Source: Steroidobacter sp. (GTDB lineage Bacteria > Pseudomonadota > Gammaproteobacteria > Steroidobacterales > Steroidobacteraceae). Taken from it: a stretch of 64,000 nt of DNA. A program made the translations under genes and the position numbers. The notes under the pieces were generated by a model. That model did no database searches and had not been told where the DNA came from. It was given only the letters and a program-made list of their open reading frames with translations. Positions 1 through 8,478 of the stretch are shown here, piece by piece. The stretch's first letter is position 1. Every line of letters starts with the position of its first letter. The stretch spans positions 1 to 64,000 of the forward strand of contig JAICPY010000003.1 of the NCBI GenBank assembly GCA_025929585.1, in the 5' to 3' direction.

Positions 1-1
1 A

Positions 2-85
2 GGCCCTTTCATCAAGTTCCGCATGAAGGCCGATCAAGATACGTTCAAGGATCTGTCGCTCGCGTCATTGAGGCCAGGCAGGTAG
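2..85 (+). CDS. C-terminal end of a truncated protein of unknown function
   Basis: An open frame runs in from the left edge and stops at TAG 83-85. It encodes 27 residues ending KADQDTFKDLSLASLRPGR, which has a normal soluble-protein composition. The gene body lies outside the window, so no family can be named. The reading depends on frame and composition only; the stretch could also be non-coding. Confidence 0.35.
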   Translation, partial: GPFIKFRMKADQDTFKDLSLASLRPGR

Positions 86-444
86 GAATGCCCGGGGGCG
101 TAGAGCAAGCCCATGCGTGGCAGGCAAGCCTAGCGGCAAGCGAGCCGAGGGCAAGCAAGCCGAGGGCAAGCAAGCCGCGAGGACGCGGCACTCCCAGAGT
201 AGACAGAAGCCAAAGGAGAAGACGAGCCACTTCGTCCTCGAGCCCTCACGTTTCAACGCTTGAATAGCGTGAGTCTTCTTTTCTCACTTCCTATTCTGTT
301 CATATTCTTCGTTGCGGTCGATGCGGTGAGCCCCGCCCGAGGTTGAGTCACCGCGACAAGCTCCAAACCGCCGCTCCTGCAGCTGAAATCGTCTGCACTA
401 CGAAACCGCTGTGGTATTCGCGTAACGTTGCCGACGGTATGTGA
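86..444. other. Gene-free stretch with a 15-bp tandem repeat
   Basis: No convincing gene is seen. Positions about 133-178 hold roughly three imperfect copies of a 15-bp unit of the form GCAAGCAAGCCGAGG. A short inverted pair, GAGGACG near 178 and CGTCCTCG near 234, flanks the following 50 bases. The small open frames across it are low-complexity translations of the repeat. Confidence 0.5.
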
Positions 445-1161
445 TCACGGGCGCAGCGCACGTGAAAGCGCGAGTGTGCCTATGAGCGTGAAAACGACGA
501 TCGGCATCACGTGACCTACCAACAAATGGGGCTGATCGCCAGAAGGACAGAAAGCGAATAGCGCGAGGCCTGCCCAGGCACCTGCAGCCGCTCCGAGTGC
601 CGCACCTCGGATTCGACCTGCTACGGGAACGGCGCGATGCAACGCGCTAGCGAAGCTCGCGAGCGCAATCGTGCTGACCAGCGCCGCAATCGCGAAGCAA
701 CGTGTGCCCCATGGCGAGATGTCTACTAGTATTTGCGCCTGAGCTTCGTGCAATGGACTTGGCAGGACTATTGCCGCGTAGATAGGCGCGATGCAGCCCG
801 CCACCAACGTGAGAAGCACCACTCCTGCGCCCATGCCGTTGCTACCTCTCCAAAGCGCGACCACTGTCGAGACTATAACGAGGGCGGTGATCAGAATGGA
901 CACCGACAGAAGACGAGATGTCGACTGTGCAGCGACAACCAATCCCATAGCCGCGTGTCCATAGACGACTTCGGAAGCGATCAACACGATTGCCGCTGTC
1001 AACACGGGCACGGTGGCAAGCGCCGCGACCATCCGTGCACGAGCATTGCTTATCGTCGGCGCAGGCGTTCGAGCGATCTCGGCACGCACACGCGAGCGAA
1101 GCGTCGCAGGCGGCCCGATATTCTCGAATTGCGGCAAATCGCTAGGTGGCTTCGTTTCCAT
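445..1161 (-). CDS. NrsF-like (DUF1109) membrane anti-sigma factor
   Basis: This is a 238-residue integral membrane protein with about six hydrophobic segments after a short cytoplasmic N-terminus rich in Pro and Arg. Its size, topology and position directly after an ECF sigma gene fit the DUF1109/NrsF anti-sigma family, which holds the sigma factor at the membrane until a signal releases it. The ATG at 1161 is preferred over the upstream 1221 because GGAGG stands just before it (GTGGAGGGAAC-ATG). The start lies 20 nt inside the end of the sigma gene, so translation is probably coupled. The signal cannot be read from sequence. Family assignment is by topology and context, so moderately sure. 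Confidence 0.7.
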   Translation of the reverse strand: METKPPSDLPQFENIGPPATLRSRVRAEIARTPAPTISNARARMVAALATVPVLTAAIVLIASEVVYGHAAMGLVVAAQSTSRLLSVSILITALVIVSTVVALWRGSNGMGAGVVLLTLVAGCIAPIYAAIVLPSPLHEAQAQILVDISPWGTRCFAIAALVSTIALASFASALHRAVPVAGRIRGAALGAAAGAWAGLALFAFCPSGDQPHLLVGHVMPIVVFTLIGTLALSRALRP

Positions 1162-1738
1162 GTTCCCTCCACCCCGCGGCCGAGAGCGCCGCTCGAAGCT
1201 GTTCGTATGCCCGATGTGCACGCTGCTTCACGACAACGGGCGTGGTGCCGAGCACCGTCGCGGCTTCTTTCGCGCTCAGACGTTCCTCCTTCAGCAGGAC
1301 GTACGCACTCCGATTCTTCTCGGACATTCTTCTCAGCTCGCCCGCCATGACATCGAGCATGTGTTCGGCGAGAACTTCCGTTTCAGGAGATACGTTGTCT
1401 GCCGGCAACGCGCTGTCTTGTTCGGCTACGTCGTTCGCTGCACCTACCTCCTCAGGATGCCTACGGCAATAGCGCAAGCGTGTTAGATACACCGAACGCG
1501 CAATCGCGAATGTCCAGTGCAATGCGTTGGCACCGGAGATGTAAGTGGCGCGCGCACGATGCAGTTTGAGAAACGTTTCCTGGAAGCAATCGTCGGCTTC
1601 CGAGGTTCTGGTAGCAAGACGCCTGCAGAAACGATAGAGCTGCGGGGCCATCAAGCCATAGACCTGCTCGAACACGTCATCATCGCCCTTCGCATAACGC
1701 TCCATGAGTACACTTAGGAGCTGCGCTTGTGCGTCCAT
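1142..1738 (-). CDS. ECF-type RNA polymerase sigma factor
   Basis: About 198 residues carry the two ECF regions. Region 2 includes FEQVYGLMAPQLYRFCRRL and the DDCFQETFLKLHRAR core-binding helix. Region 4 includes SAYVLLKEERLSAKEAATVL followed by a recognition helix with VVKQRAHRAYEQLR. It would direct RNA polymerase to a small regulon, held in check by the overlapping membrane anti-sigma gene downstream. The start at 1738 (MDAQAQLL) puts region 2 at the normal distance from the N-terminus. The frame stays open to 1933, and an ATG at 1858 is possible but adds an atypical leader. The divergent cytochrome gene is a plausible target. Confidence 0.85.
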   Translation of the reverse strand: MDAQAQLLSVLMERYAKGDDDVFEQVYGLMAPQLYRFCRRLATRTSEADDCFQETFLKLHRARATYISGANALHWTFAIARSVYLTRLRYCRRHPEEVGAANDVAEQDSALPADNVSPETEVLAEHMLDVMAGELRRMSEKNRSAYVLLKEERLSAKEAATVLGTTPVVVKQRAHRAYEQLRAALSAAGWREHGNEAT

Positions 1739-1923
1739 CGGTGCCGATAGTGACGTTCTACTCGAGTCGACGAAATACGCGCCGGCCGCCACCAATGAAC
1801 ACGACAGCACCGTGTCGGTGCTCTTGGGTAACGTTGTAGATACAACAACCTCAGTCATAGATGCTCGCCTGTCGCTCACACATATATCAGGCATATGTAT
1901 TGAATACGCCGCAGCGTCTCGAA

Positions 1924-1960
1924 GGTGACGCACAAATTAGCGCTGTTCGCTAATGTCACC
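1924..1960. promoter_or_regulatory. Inverted repeat between the sigma and cytochrome genes
   Basis: ATTAGCG (1936-1942) and CGCTAAT (1948-1954) form a perfect 7-bp dyad around CTGTT. An outer GGTGAC/GTCACC pair (1924-1929 and 1955-1960) encloses it. It sits in the divergent control region of the ECF sigma operon and the cytochrome gene, so it may be an operator or hairpin serving either. No regulator can be named. Confidence 0.45.
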
Positions 1961-2012
1961 GAAGCTTAGGCATGGCGTAAGGATCGATAGGTTCTTCTCG
2001 CCTAGGTTTCTT

Positions 2013-2579
2013 ATGCCGAATACTCAGGTTCGCAAGTACCTTGTCTACGTCATTGCGGTCTTGGCTGCGTGTTTCGCCACGGCTGCGTTGGTGTTGAGAG
2101 CGGATCCCGACGTCGCTCGATCAACCACTACGCATGCCGCGAATCCAGATCCGATAACGCGTGGTAGATATCTAGTGAAGACAACCGGCTGCAACGATTG
2201 CCACACCCCGACATACGCGCAACGAGCTGGCGAGGTTGATGAGGCTCAGTGGCTCATCGGTGACAGTGTCGGGTGGCAAGGTCCTTGGGGTACGACGTAT
2301 GCGATCAACCTGCGTCGCTTCGTGCAGACAGTGACCCGCGAGCAATGGTTGCAGGTTGCGCGGCAGCCTGCGCGACCGCCGATGCCCTGGTTCGCGCTGC
2401 GTGACATGACCGATGACGACCTTACCGCCATCTATCAGTACATACGCTCGCTAGGTCCCGCCGGGACACATGCACCGGCTTACGTTCCTCCCGGCGAACC
2501 GGTGCACACACCGGTCGTGCGATTTCCAATCCAGCCGACGACCGAGGAGGCCAAGGAGCGGACTGCTGCGCGCTCGTAG
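2013..2579 (+). CDS. Membrane-anchored or secreted monohaem cytochrome c
   Basis: This 188-residue protein starts with a hydrophobic leader (about residues 9-28) that exports it or anchors it in the inner membrane. One haem-attachment motif, CNDCH, lies at residues 60-64, and Met124 in RPPMPWF is the likely distal ligand. The tail, TDDDLTAIYQYIRSLGP, is the usual last helix of class I cytochromes. It would pass electrons in the periplasm; the partner is not identifiable. ATG 2013 is chosen because it directly precedes the leader; the frame is open from 1953. It is transcribed away from the ECF sigma gene and may belong to that regulon (inference). Confidence 0.82.
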   Translation: MPNTQVRKYLVYVIAVLAACFATAALVLRADPDVARSTTTHAANPDPITRGRYLVKTTGCNDCHTPTYAQRAGEVDEAQWLIGDSVGWQGPWGTTYAINLRRFVQTVTREQWLQVARQPARPPMPWFALRDMTDDDLTAIYQYIRSLGPAGTHAPAYVPPGEPVHTPVVRFPIQPTTEEAKERTAARS

Positions 2580-2896
2580 GAGCTCCGAACGACTAACCGA
2601 GATTCGAAGCAGGACAGTCGTATTCATGAGGACGTCTGTTGCGAGGTGCGAGCCTGATACGAGTGATCTCGCAAAGCATGCGCAGTTCGCAACGTCCGGA
2701 GGAGAATGGATGTGTGCCAAGTGCTGAAGAGAAGCATCAACTAACGACATCAAGAATGCCACGCCGCTTCGCGGCTGGAGGAGGAATCGATTGCACTCAC
2801 TTCCTGTCACCTTAGCGGTCTTTGCGCGCTTTGCGAGAGTGCTTCTTGAAGCAGATTCTCACGTCTGAGGCGTCTGCGGTGCTACTAGTACGATGC
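2580..2896. other. Gene-free stretch after the cytochrome gene
   Basis: No gene is supported in these 317 bases. A TCTTTGCGCGCTTTGCGAGA stretch near 2818-2840 resembles the CGCAAAG-type repeats seen near 12.3 and 49.5 kb. No promoter or terminator stands out. Confidence 0.4.
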
Positions 2897-4039
2897 TCAC
2901 TGACTTGCTGACTCCGCTTCCACCATCTTCGGCTCGCGTTTGATCGCAGGGCTACGAATTTCTTGTTGCAGAGTGGGACGACGTTTGCGCTGTTGGATCT
3001 TAAGCTTTACCGAACGGCCGCTGGCTGCTGAACGCAGCATTCCTTCGATGATGCGCACGTCGATGAGGCCCTCCTCTCCCGAGGGTTCAGGATCACGGTT
3101 GTTCAGAATGCAATCCGAGAAATACAGCAGCTCCGGCGCAAATTGATCGCTCTTCGCAAGCTTCTTCCTGCGCGTGCGACCGCCGGCGTTCGTCTCGTAC
3201 GCCAGTCCTTCGGCATATTCGTAGGCGGGATCCATCGTGAGCGTACCCTTCGTACCCACGATCGTATACGTGGAGCGATCCGCGGCACCGAAGCTGCAAG
3301 TGAAGGTCGCGACCTTCTCATCCTTGAACCGCAGAGTCGCGCTAAGGGTTTCATCGACTTCTCTGAAGCGAGGGTCCGCACTTCGCGTGGCGCTTGCCCA
3401 CACTTCGATCGGATCCTCGGCGAAGCAGTAGCGCGCGGCATTGAGGCAATAAATACCAATGTCATATAACGGGCCGCCACCGGCCGTCACTGGCCGCAGC
3501 CGGATGTTGCCCTCGCTCACCTGCATCGAAAAATCCGAGCTGAAGTAGCGTAAGTCACCGAGCTTGCCGGAGCTCGCGAGCTGCGCAGCTTCGAGGTTCG
3601 CGCGCTCGAAATGTAATCGATACGCAATCATCAGCTTGACTCTAGCCTTCCGAGTTTCGCGAATCATCTCTTCGCATTCGTGTACCGCGACCGCCATCGG
3701 TTTTTCGCACAAGACGTGCAGACCAGCACGCGCTGCGTCGACTGTGTATTCCTTGTGCATGTCGTTCGGTAGGGCGATGTAGACAGCATCGATGTCGCCA
3801 CTTGCGAATAGCTCATCCACATCATCATAGCCGTACAAGCGTTTTACGCCGTATCGGCGGCCTAGTTCTTTGAGTTTTTTCTGCGTTCCCGAAACGAGCG
3901 CTACCAACGAGCTGTTGCGTTTCGCATGCTCAAAGGCCGGCAGCACCGCGACTTGCGCGATGTGACCCAGACCGACCACGGCATAACGAACGACTTTCTT
4001 GGAGCTCTTCTTCTTAGAAGGAGGGGTTCGAGGCGCCAT
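2897..4039 (-). CDS. Gfo/Idh/MocA-family NAD(P)-dependent oxidoreductase
   Basis: This 380-residue protein has a Lys-rich leader, then a Rossmann NAD(P) site (YAVVGLGHIAQVAVLPAF) and the family EKP motif (LCEKPMAV) whose lysine helps catalysis. The C-terminal half is the GFO/IDH/MocA substrate domain. Family members oxidise or reduce sugars and inositols; the substrate here cannot be told. ATG 4039 is chosen over the open frame to 4141 because GGAGAA precedes it and the longer frame would overlap the upstream gene. No Tat motif is visible, unlike periplasmic glucose-fructose oxidoreductase. The TauE/SafE gene lies 88 nt upstream on the same strand. Confidence 0.85.
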   Translation of the reverse strand: MAPRTPPSKKKSSKKVVRYAVVGLGHIAQVAVLPAFEHAKRNSSLVALVSGTQKKLKELGRRYGVKRLYGYDDVDELFASGDIDAVYIALPNDMHKEYTVDAARAGLHVLCEKPMAVAVHECEEMIRETRKARVKLMIAYRLHFERANLEAAQLASSGKLGDLRYFSSDFSMQVSEGNIRLRPVTAGGGPLYDIGIYCLNAARYCFAEDPIEVWASATRSADPRFREVDETLSATLRFKDEKVATFTCSFGAADRSTYTIVGTKGTLTMDPAYEYAEGLAYETNAGGRTRRKKLAKSDQFAPELLYFSDCILNNRDPEPSGEEGLIDVRIIEGMLRSAASGRSVKLKIQQRKRRPTLQQEIRSPAIKREPKMVEAESASQ

Positions 4040-4127
4040 GGTAATTTCTCCATCGAATGACCATAGGCAAAAGAGCGAAAGCAGGTCATCAGTTCCAAAG
4101 TCGTGAGTTGCTTCGAATGCTTCGCTT

Positions 4128-4868
4128 CTACGGTCGTGCAATCAGCATCGACGCGCTTCGCCAGACGAGTAGGCAGGCGCTCAACACCGACACGATCAAT
4201 ACTGCAGGTCGCGCGTAACCGCGATCGATGATCGATACGAGGCTTGGCGAGAGAAAATAGCCGAGTAGAAAGCCCGGCATCAGAATCATGCCGGAAATCG
4301 CCTCTTCGTATCCGAAGCGTCCGGCCAAATGCAGAAACACAATCATCGTTACCGAAGAGATCACGTACAGGAACGCCAACGTGGCCCTGAGCCTTTCTCC
4401 CGCATAGTGTTGGAACGCGATCGCGAGGACCGGTGCTCCGATACCTGCCGATGTGCCCATGAACCCGGACACAGCCCCAGCCAGAAGCCCTCTATTTCTA
4501 TTCAAGTCGAATTGCGGAGTCCGGACGCTCACTGCTACAGCGATGAGAATGAACACGCCGAATACGATCCCCAAGGCTTCGAATGGCAGCCGAGAGATCC
4601 AAACAGAAGCGGCAATCGTACCGATTAGCAGTCCAACGATCACGGCTCGAACACTGGTGAAGTCGATATGGGCGCGTCCAGCGATCGTCATCGATGTCGA
4701 CAACGCCAGACTCGCAAAGATGATGGGCCCAGGCACAAGGTCCACGCTGACTAAGGCGAGGAGTGGGACGACGATCAGACCGGCCCCGAGACCGGTAACA
4801 GATTGCAGGAGCGCTCCCAAGCTGACGAACGCCGTGACGAGCAGAGCAGTTGCCCAAGTCCATTGCAT
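4128..4868 (-). CDS. TauE/SafE-family membrane anion exporter
   Basis: The 246 residues form about eight hydrophobic segments with the family's paired glycine-rich repeats (LGALLQSVTGLGAGLIVVPLL and LLAGAVSGFMGTSAGIGAPVL). TauE/SafE proteins move sulfite, sulfoacetate or related organic anions across the inner membrane, but this family is too broad to name a substrate. The length is typical. No strong Shine-Dalgarno is seen before ATG 4868. It may be co-transcribed with the downstream Gfo/Idh/MocA gene, though the 88-nt gap leaves that open. Confidence 0.82.
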   Translation of the reverse strand: MQWTWATALLVTAFVSLGALLQSVTGLGAGLIVVPLLALVSVDLVPGPIIFASLALSTSMTIAGRAHIDFTSVRAVIVGLLIGTIAASVWISRLPFEALGIVFGVFILIAVAVSVRTPQFDLNRNRGLLAGAVSGFMGTSAGIGAPVLAIAFQHYAGERLRATLAFLYVISSVTMIVFLHLAGRFGYEEAISGMILMPGFLLGYFLSPSLVSIIDRGYARPAVLIVSVLSACLLVWRSASMLIARP

Positions 4869-4934
4869 CTTTTAGTTCCACTGTGAGTCCACAGCCCGAA
4901 CGCCGCCGCAGCTAGCCGGCACTTGAAGGTGTGC

Positions 4935-4992
4935 GTTGAAGGTTGCAGCGGGATAGGTGTCTTCTCTGACCGTCAACCGCCAACAGTCAACC
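4935..4992. repeat. Heptamer dyad element, GTCAACC class (degenerate)
   Basis: The right arm at 4972-4992 is three 7-nt units (GTCAACC, GCCAACA, GTCAACC). A decayed left arm (GTTGAAGGTTGCAG) lies at 4935-4948. The loop ends in CTTCTCTGAC, as in the element at 5996-6062. It lies between the divergent exporter and ZIP genes. Confidence 0.6.
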
Positions 4993-5147
4993 GAGCAGAA
5001 TTTATACCTGCTTCCACATCGTCGTTATCAAAGGTTTTGTCATGTTGATCCGCATGACGGTCATCGCTCGCATGCGCAGAAAGAGGCGAGCTCAGACACT
5101 TGAATCGAATCGTGAGATGCTGAGCGCTTCCTTCATCGAGAGCTGCG

Positions 5148-5936
5148 ATGGACAATCTGGATGTATTCACGCTTGGCTTGACGGCAAGCTTCTTGGCCGG
5201 ATTGGGCACCGTTGTGGGTGGCATCTGGGTATTGTTTCTGCCCAAACCTTCAGTGCGTGCGCAAGACGCACTGCTCAGCGGGGCTGCCGGCGTGATGCTC
5301 GCAGCCACTTTCTTTTCTCTGCTGCAGCCCGGCATCGAATTCGCACGTCTCCTCGTGGAGAGTAAAGCCGTCGCGGTAGCCATCGTGATAGCCGGCTTGG
5401 CTCTGGGCGCGGTTGCGCTTTACCTCACACACCGCTACGCGCCGCACGAGCATTTCGTCATCGGACGAGAGGGGCCACATGGGACTCGGCTTCGACAGAT
5501 TTGGTTATTCGTCATTGCGATCACGCTCCACAACTTCCCCGAAGGGATGGCTGTTGGTGTTGGCTTTGCCGGTGCAGACAGGGCAACGGCTGTATCGCTC
5601 GCGATCGGCATTGGGCTGCAAAACATTCCCGAAGGATTGGCTGTCGCCGCTTCGCTGACTTCCATTGGCTATGCAAAAAGCCAGGCTTTCTGGGTCGCAA
5701 GCTTGACGGGATTGGTCGAACCGATCGGAGGAGGCTTCGGCAGTGCCGCAGTTTGGTTGGCAGCGCCCTTAATGCCACTGACGCTCGGCTTCGCCGCTGG
5801 CGCGATGCTATTCATCATCAGTGACGAGATCATTCCGGAAACCCATCGGAACGGTAACGAGGATACGGCCACATTTTCGCTGCTCGGCGGCTTTGCCGTA
5901 ATGATGTTTCTCGATGCGGTATTGGGCGGGGGTTAA
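5148..5936 (+). CDS. ZIP-family divalent metal transporter
   Basis: This 262-residue inner-membrane protein has eight predicted helices. The metal-binding motifs of the ZIP family are intact: HNFPEG (128-133) in helix 4 and QNIPEG (158-163) in helix 5. An acidic/His-containing loop (RYAPHEHFVIGREGPHG) lies before helix 4. ZIP proteins such as ZupT take up Zn2+ and other divalent cations. The start at ATG 5148 gives the normal N-terminus but has only a weak ribosome-binding site. It is a single gene. A perfect 14-bp palindrome GACCCCGCGGGGTC (5963-5976) follows 27 nt after the stop and may form a hairpin at the 3' end, though it has no T tract. Confidence 0.88.
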   Translation: MDNLDVFTLGLTASFLAGLGTVVGGIWVLFLPKPSVRAQDALLSGAAGVMLAATFFSLLQPGIEFARLLVESKAVAVAIVIAGLALGAVALYLTHRYAPHEHFVIGREGPHGTRLRQIWLFVIAITLHNFPEGMAVGVGFAGADRATAVSLAIGIGLQNIPEGLAVAASLTSIGYAKSQAFWVASLTGLVEPIGGGFGSAAVWLAAPLMPLTLGFAAGAMLFIISDEIIPETHRNGNEDTATFSLLGGFAVMMFLDAVLGGG

Positions 5937-5995
5937 GAATGCCGTCCAACTGAGCGGCAATTGACCCCGCGGGGTCCCCATTGGTCGCAGTTATC

Positions 5996-6062
5996 GGTTG
6001 ACGGTCGACAGCCGGAGTCGGTGCTTTCTCTGACAGTCAACGGCCAACAGTCAACCGTCAAC
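5996..6062. repeat. Heptamer dyad element, GTCAACC class
   Basis: Left arm GGTTGACGGTCGACAG (5996-6011), a loop of about 24 nt ending TTTCTCTGACA, and a right arm of four 7-nt units at 6036-6062. The layout matches the elements at 4935, 17989, 47852, 57900 and 62221. It lies between the ZIP gene and the zinc-ribbon/Ku operon. Confidence 0.75.
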
Positions 6063-6146
6063 TCGCTGCCATGGAACACCGATCGTCCTTCCTCGTTTTG
6101 CTTAACTGGCGTTCGCCTTTGAACGGCGAGTCCTTCAGGAGCCCGC

Positions 6147-6383
6147 ATGCAGAAGCGCAAAGCGAAAGTGAAGTCGGCGTCGGTCGTATCGGCCTGGTGG
6201 TTAAGTGGCGGCGAGGAAGAATGCCCGCACTGTGGACGGCTCTACGCATACGAGGCCGAATTTCGATGCTCTGATTGTGACGGTCCGGCTTGCCCCCACT
6301 GCAAGAAGAAGCATCAGGATCGTTCTGTCTGTCCCGAATGTTTGGAAGGGTGCGAGCAAGCCGAGGGCGTTTCACATGGCTAG
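6147..6383 (+). CDS. Small multi-zinc-ribbon protein preceding Ku
   Basis: This 78-residue basic protein has eight cysteines in four CxxC pairs (CPHC, CSDC, CPHC, CPEC), so it can bind two zinc ions. GGAG is well placed before the ATG at 6147. Its last codons overlap the start of the first Ku gene by 8 nt (stop TAG 6381-6383, Ku ATG 6376), so the two are almost certainly co-translated. I do not recognise a named family. A DNA- or protein-binding accessory to end joining is an inference from this coupling alone. Confidence 0.75.
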   Translation: MQKRKAKVKSASVVSAWWLSGGEEECPHCGRLYAYEAEFRCSDCDGPACPHCKKKHQDRSVCPECLEGCEQAEGVSHG

Positions 6384-7155
6384 GGCTATGTGGAAGGGCG
6401 AGCTTCAGCTCGGCAAACACCAAGTCGCTGTGAAACTGTACTCGGCAGTGGAAGACAAGAGCATCCATTTCCACATGCTGCATGCGAAGGACCGCGCTCC
6501 GGTGGAACAGCACATCGTTCGGAAGGATACGGGCAAGGATGTCGCGAAGGAGGACGTGAGGAAAGCCTTCGCAGTCGACAAAGGCACCGCGGTGATACTG
6601 CAGCCCGATGAGCTCGAAAAGCTCGTGCCGCCCGAATCACGCGATATCCGTATTTGTCGATTCGTTCCGCCGTCGGTGTTGGGCGATCAATGGTTCGAGC
6701 GCCCGTACTATCTCGGACCAGATGGGAACGAGGAAAACTATTTCGCGCTCGCAGAGGCGCTCGAGCGCAAGAAGGTGATCGGCATCGCGCGCTGGGTGAT
6801 GCGCAAGAAGCGCTATCTAGGTGCATTGAGCGCGTTGAATGGCTATCTGACGATAGCGACCCTGCGACGCGCCGATCAGGTGTTGAGCTTTTCCGGCGTT
6901 GAGCCAGCCAAAACAGCCTCGCCTTCCGCGAACGAGCTGAAACTCGCAGAGCAGCTCGTGTCGTCCATCGAAGGGGATTTCGAACCCGAGCTGTGGCAGA
7001 ACGAGTATCGCCAACGTCTATGCAAACTGATCGAAGCGAAAGCGCGCGGTGAGAAACTAGAACGCCCGAAGCCGAGGAAGAAAGCCGCTCAAGCGAACCT
7101 TGCAGAAAGCTTAAGAGCAAGCATCGCGGCGGCGAAGGAGAAGAAAGTTGCCTAG
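6376..7155 (+). CDS. ku: Ku protein, first copy (non-homologous end joining)
   Basis: Its 259 residues make up a standard bacterial Ku core: an N-terminal MWKGELQLGKHQVAVKLYSA strand pair, the conserved PPYYL-like stretch (FERPYYLGPDG) and helices near KKVIGIARWVMRKKRYLGAL. Bacterial Ku forms a dimeric ring that threads onto double-strand DNA ends and recruits ligase LigD. The ATG at 6376 is chosen because it begins the conserved domain and overlaps the zinc-ribbon stop by 8 nt. The C-terminal tail is short and moderately basic. A second, longer Ku follows with another 8-nt overlap. The two may form a heterodimer, as reported for some rhizobia. Confidence 0.92.
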   Translation: MARAMWKGELQLGKHQVAVKLYSAVEDKSIHFHMLHAKDRAPVEQHIVRKDTGKDVAKEDVRKAFAVDKGTAVILQPDELEKLVPPESRDIRICRFVPPSVLGDQWFERPYYLGPDGNEENYFALAEALERKKVIGIARWVMRKKRYLGALSALNGYLTIATLRRADQVLSFSGVEPAKTASPSANELKLAEQLVSSIEGDFEPELWQNEYRQRLCKLIEAKARGEKLERPKPRKKAAQANLAESLRASIAAAKEKKVA

Positions 7156-8182
7156 CCGCAAACAGAATCGCGCCAAGAACGGCGGCTCCGAAGCGGAGCT
7201 GGAAAGTGCGGCCGCGCCCGTGCGCTCCCTGTGGTCAGGGACGATTACGTTCGGGCTGGTCAGTATTCCGGTGGATTTGCTTACTGCTGTGCGTCCGCGT
7301 CAGACGGCGATGAAGCTGGTGGACACCTCGGGCCACGCGCTCGGGCGACAGTATCACTGCTCGAAGGAAGGCAAGAAACTGAACAATGACGATCTCGTGC
7401 GAGGCTACGAAACGGACGATGGCAAAATGGTGGTGATCACCGATGAAGAGTTCGAATCGGTCGCGCCTGAAATGTCCGCCGATATCGAGCTTCGCAGTTT
7501 CGTGCCGCTGGAACAAATTCCGCCGCTGTACTTTCAGAAGCCTTACTTCTTGGCGCCTGCAGGAAAGTCGGCCAAGGCCTATCATCTGCTAGCCGCAACG
7601 ATGGAGCGAACCGGGCGCGTTGCGATCGGCAGCTTCGTGATGCGTGGCCACGAATACTTGGTCGCGATCGTCTCCGACAACGGTGTGTTGCGCGCCGACA
7701 CCTTGCGGTACGCCGACGAAGTTCGCACCCCAGAATCGATCGGCTTACCCAAAAAAGCGAAAGTCGCCGCAAGCAAGGTTAGTCAACTGACGAAGGCCAT
7801 CGATGAGTTGACTCACAAAGAGCTCGACATATCGGAGCTCGAGGACCGCGAAGCCGAAGCACTGAAAGAGCTCGTAGAGGCCAAGCAGAAGGAGCGCGAC
7901 GACGTCATCCATCCAAGAGGTCTCGAAGAAGAAGAACCTGAGTCGAGTGGCGGTGCACAAATCATCGATCTCATGGAAGTCCTTCGAAAGAGCTTGTCGA
8001 AGAACGCAGTCGTAAGAACAGCGCAGGATAGCGGCCCGCCTATTTCGCTTGCTGAGCGACGCGCTCAGAAGGCTGCGGCGCAGACATCCACTGGCAAAAA
8101 GAAGGCGACGCCTAAACGCAAGTCGAAGGCGAAGGCGAAAGCCAAGTCAAAAACGTCGCGTAAGCGTGCGCGGGGAGCGTAA
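7148..8182 (+). CDS. ku: Ku protein, second copy with long lysine-rich tail
   Basis: The start is TTG at 7148, preceded by AAGGAG within the end of the first Ku gene, giving another 8-nt overlap. The core Ku fold covers about residues 25-270 (SLWSGTITFGLVSIPVDLLT to YFQKPYFLAPAGKSAKAYHLL). After that comes a low-complexity Lys/Arg/Ala tail over about the last 40 residues. In other bacteria such tails bind DNA and recruit or activate LigD. At 344 residues it is longer than the neighbour. No LigD polymerase or ligase gene is visible in the window, so the partner must be elsewhere. Confidence 0.93.
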   Translation: MPSRKQNRAKNGGSEAELESAAAPVRSLWSGTITFGLVSIPVDLLTAVRPRQTAMKLVDTSGHALGRQYHCSKEGKKLNNDDLVRGYETDDGKMVVITDEEFESVAPEMSADIELRSFVPLEQIPPLYFQKPYFLAPAGKSAKAYHLLAATMERTGRVAIGSFVMRGHEYLVAIVSDNGVLRADTLRYADEVRTPESIGLPKKAKVAASKVSQLTKAIDELTHKELDISELEDREAEALKELVEAKQKERDDVIHPRGLEEEEPESSGGAQIIDLMEVLRKSLSKNAVVRTAQDSGPPISLAERRAQKAAAQTSTGKKKATPKRKSKAKAKAKSKTSRKRARGA

Positions 8183-8331
8183 GAGATGAACGCCGCGTGC
8201 CACAGCAATGGCGACCTAGCGCAAAGTGGGGCTCAGCAGGCGGGCCGACTTTATCGGCAAGCATCGCTTGCTGTGGGCCAGAGCGGAAGCGGAGCGTCCC
8301 GCATCGAGGTTTCGATGCAGCGCTGACGCGC

Positions 8332-8454
8332 GACCCTCATCCTAACCTTCTCCCTTGAGGGAGAAGGGACCGGAAGAACTCCATCCCAGCGGTTTCTCCG
8401 TGCAGACCTCTCCCTCTTAGGGAGAGGTCGCGAGCGAAGCGGCGGTGAGGGTCG
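8332..8454. repeat. REP-like hairpins of the CTCTCCC/GGGAGAG class
   Basis: Two hairpins follow each other: CCTTCTCCCTTGAGGGAGAAGG near 8343-8370 and CCTCTCCCTCTTAGGGAGAGG near 8407-8428. They are bounded by GACCCTCATCC on the left and GGTGAGGGTC on the right. Related copies occur near 20.63, 46.13-46.35, 52.3, 52.5 and 58.06 kb. It lies between the converging second Ku gene and msrA. Confidence 0.75.
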
Positions 8455-8478
8455 CTCCAATCCGCCCGCTCGCGTTCT

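Noticed and set aside
733..1350. Long rightward open frame across the anti-sigma gene
   Set aside because: Arg/His-rich shadow of the opposite-strand membrane protein; no start signal or domain.
5963..5976. GACCCCGCGGGGTC palindrome as terminator of the ZIP gene
   Set aside because: It has no loop and no T tract, so an intrinsic terminator cannot be claimed.
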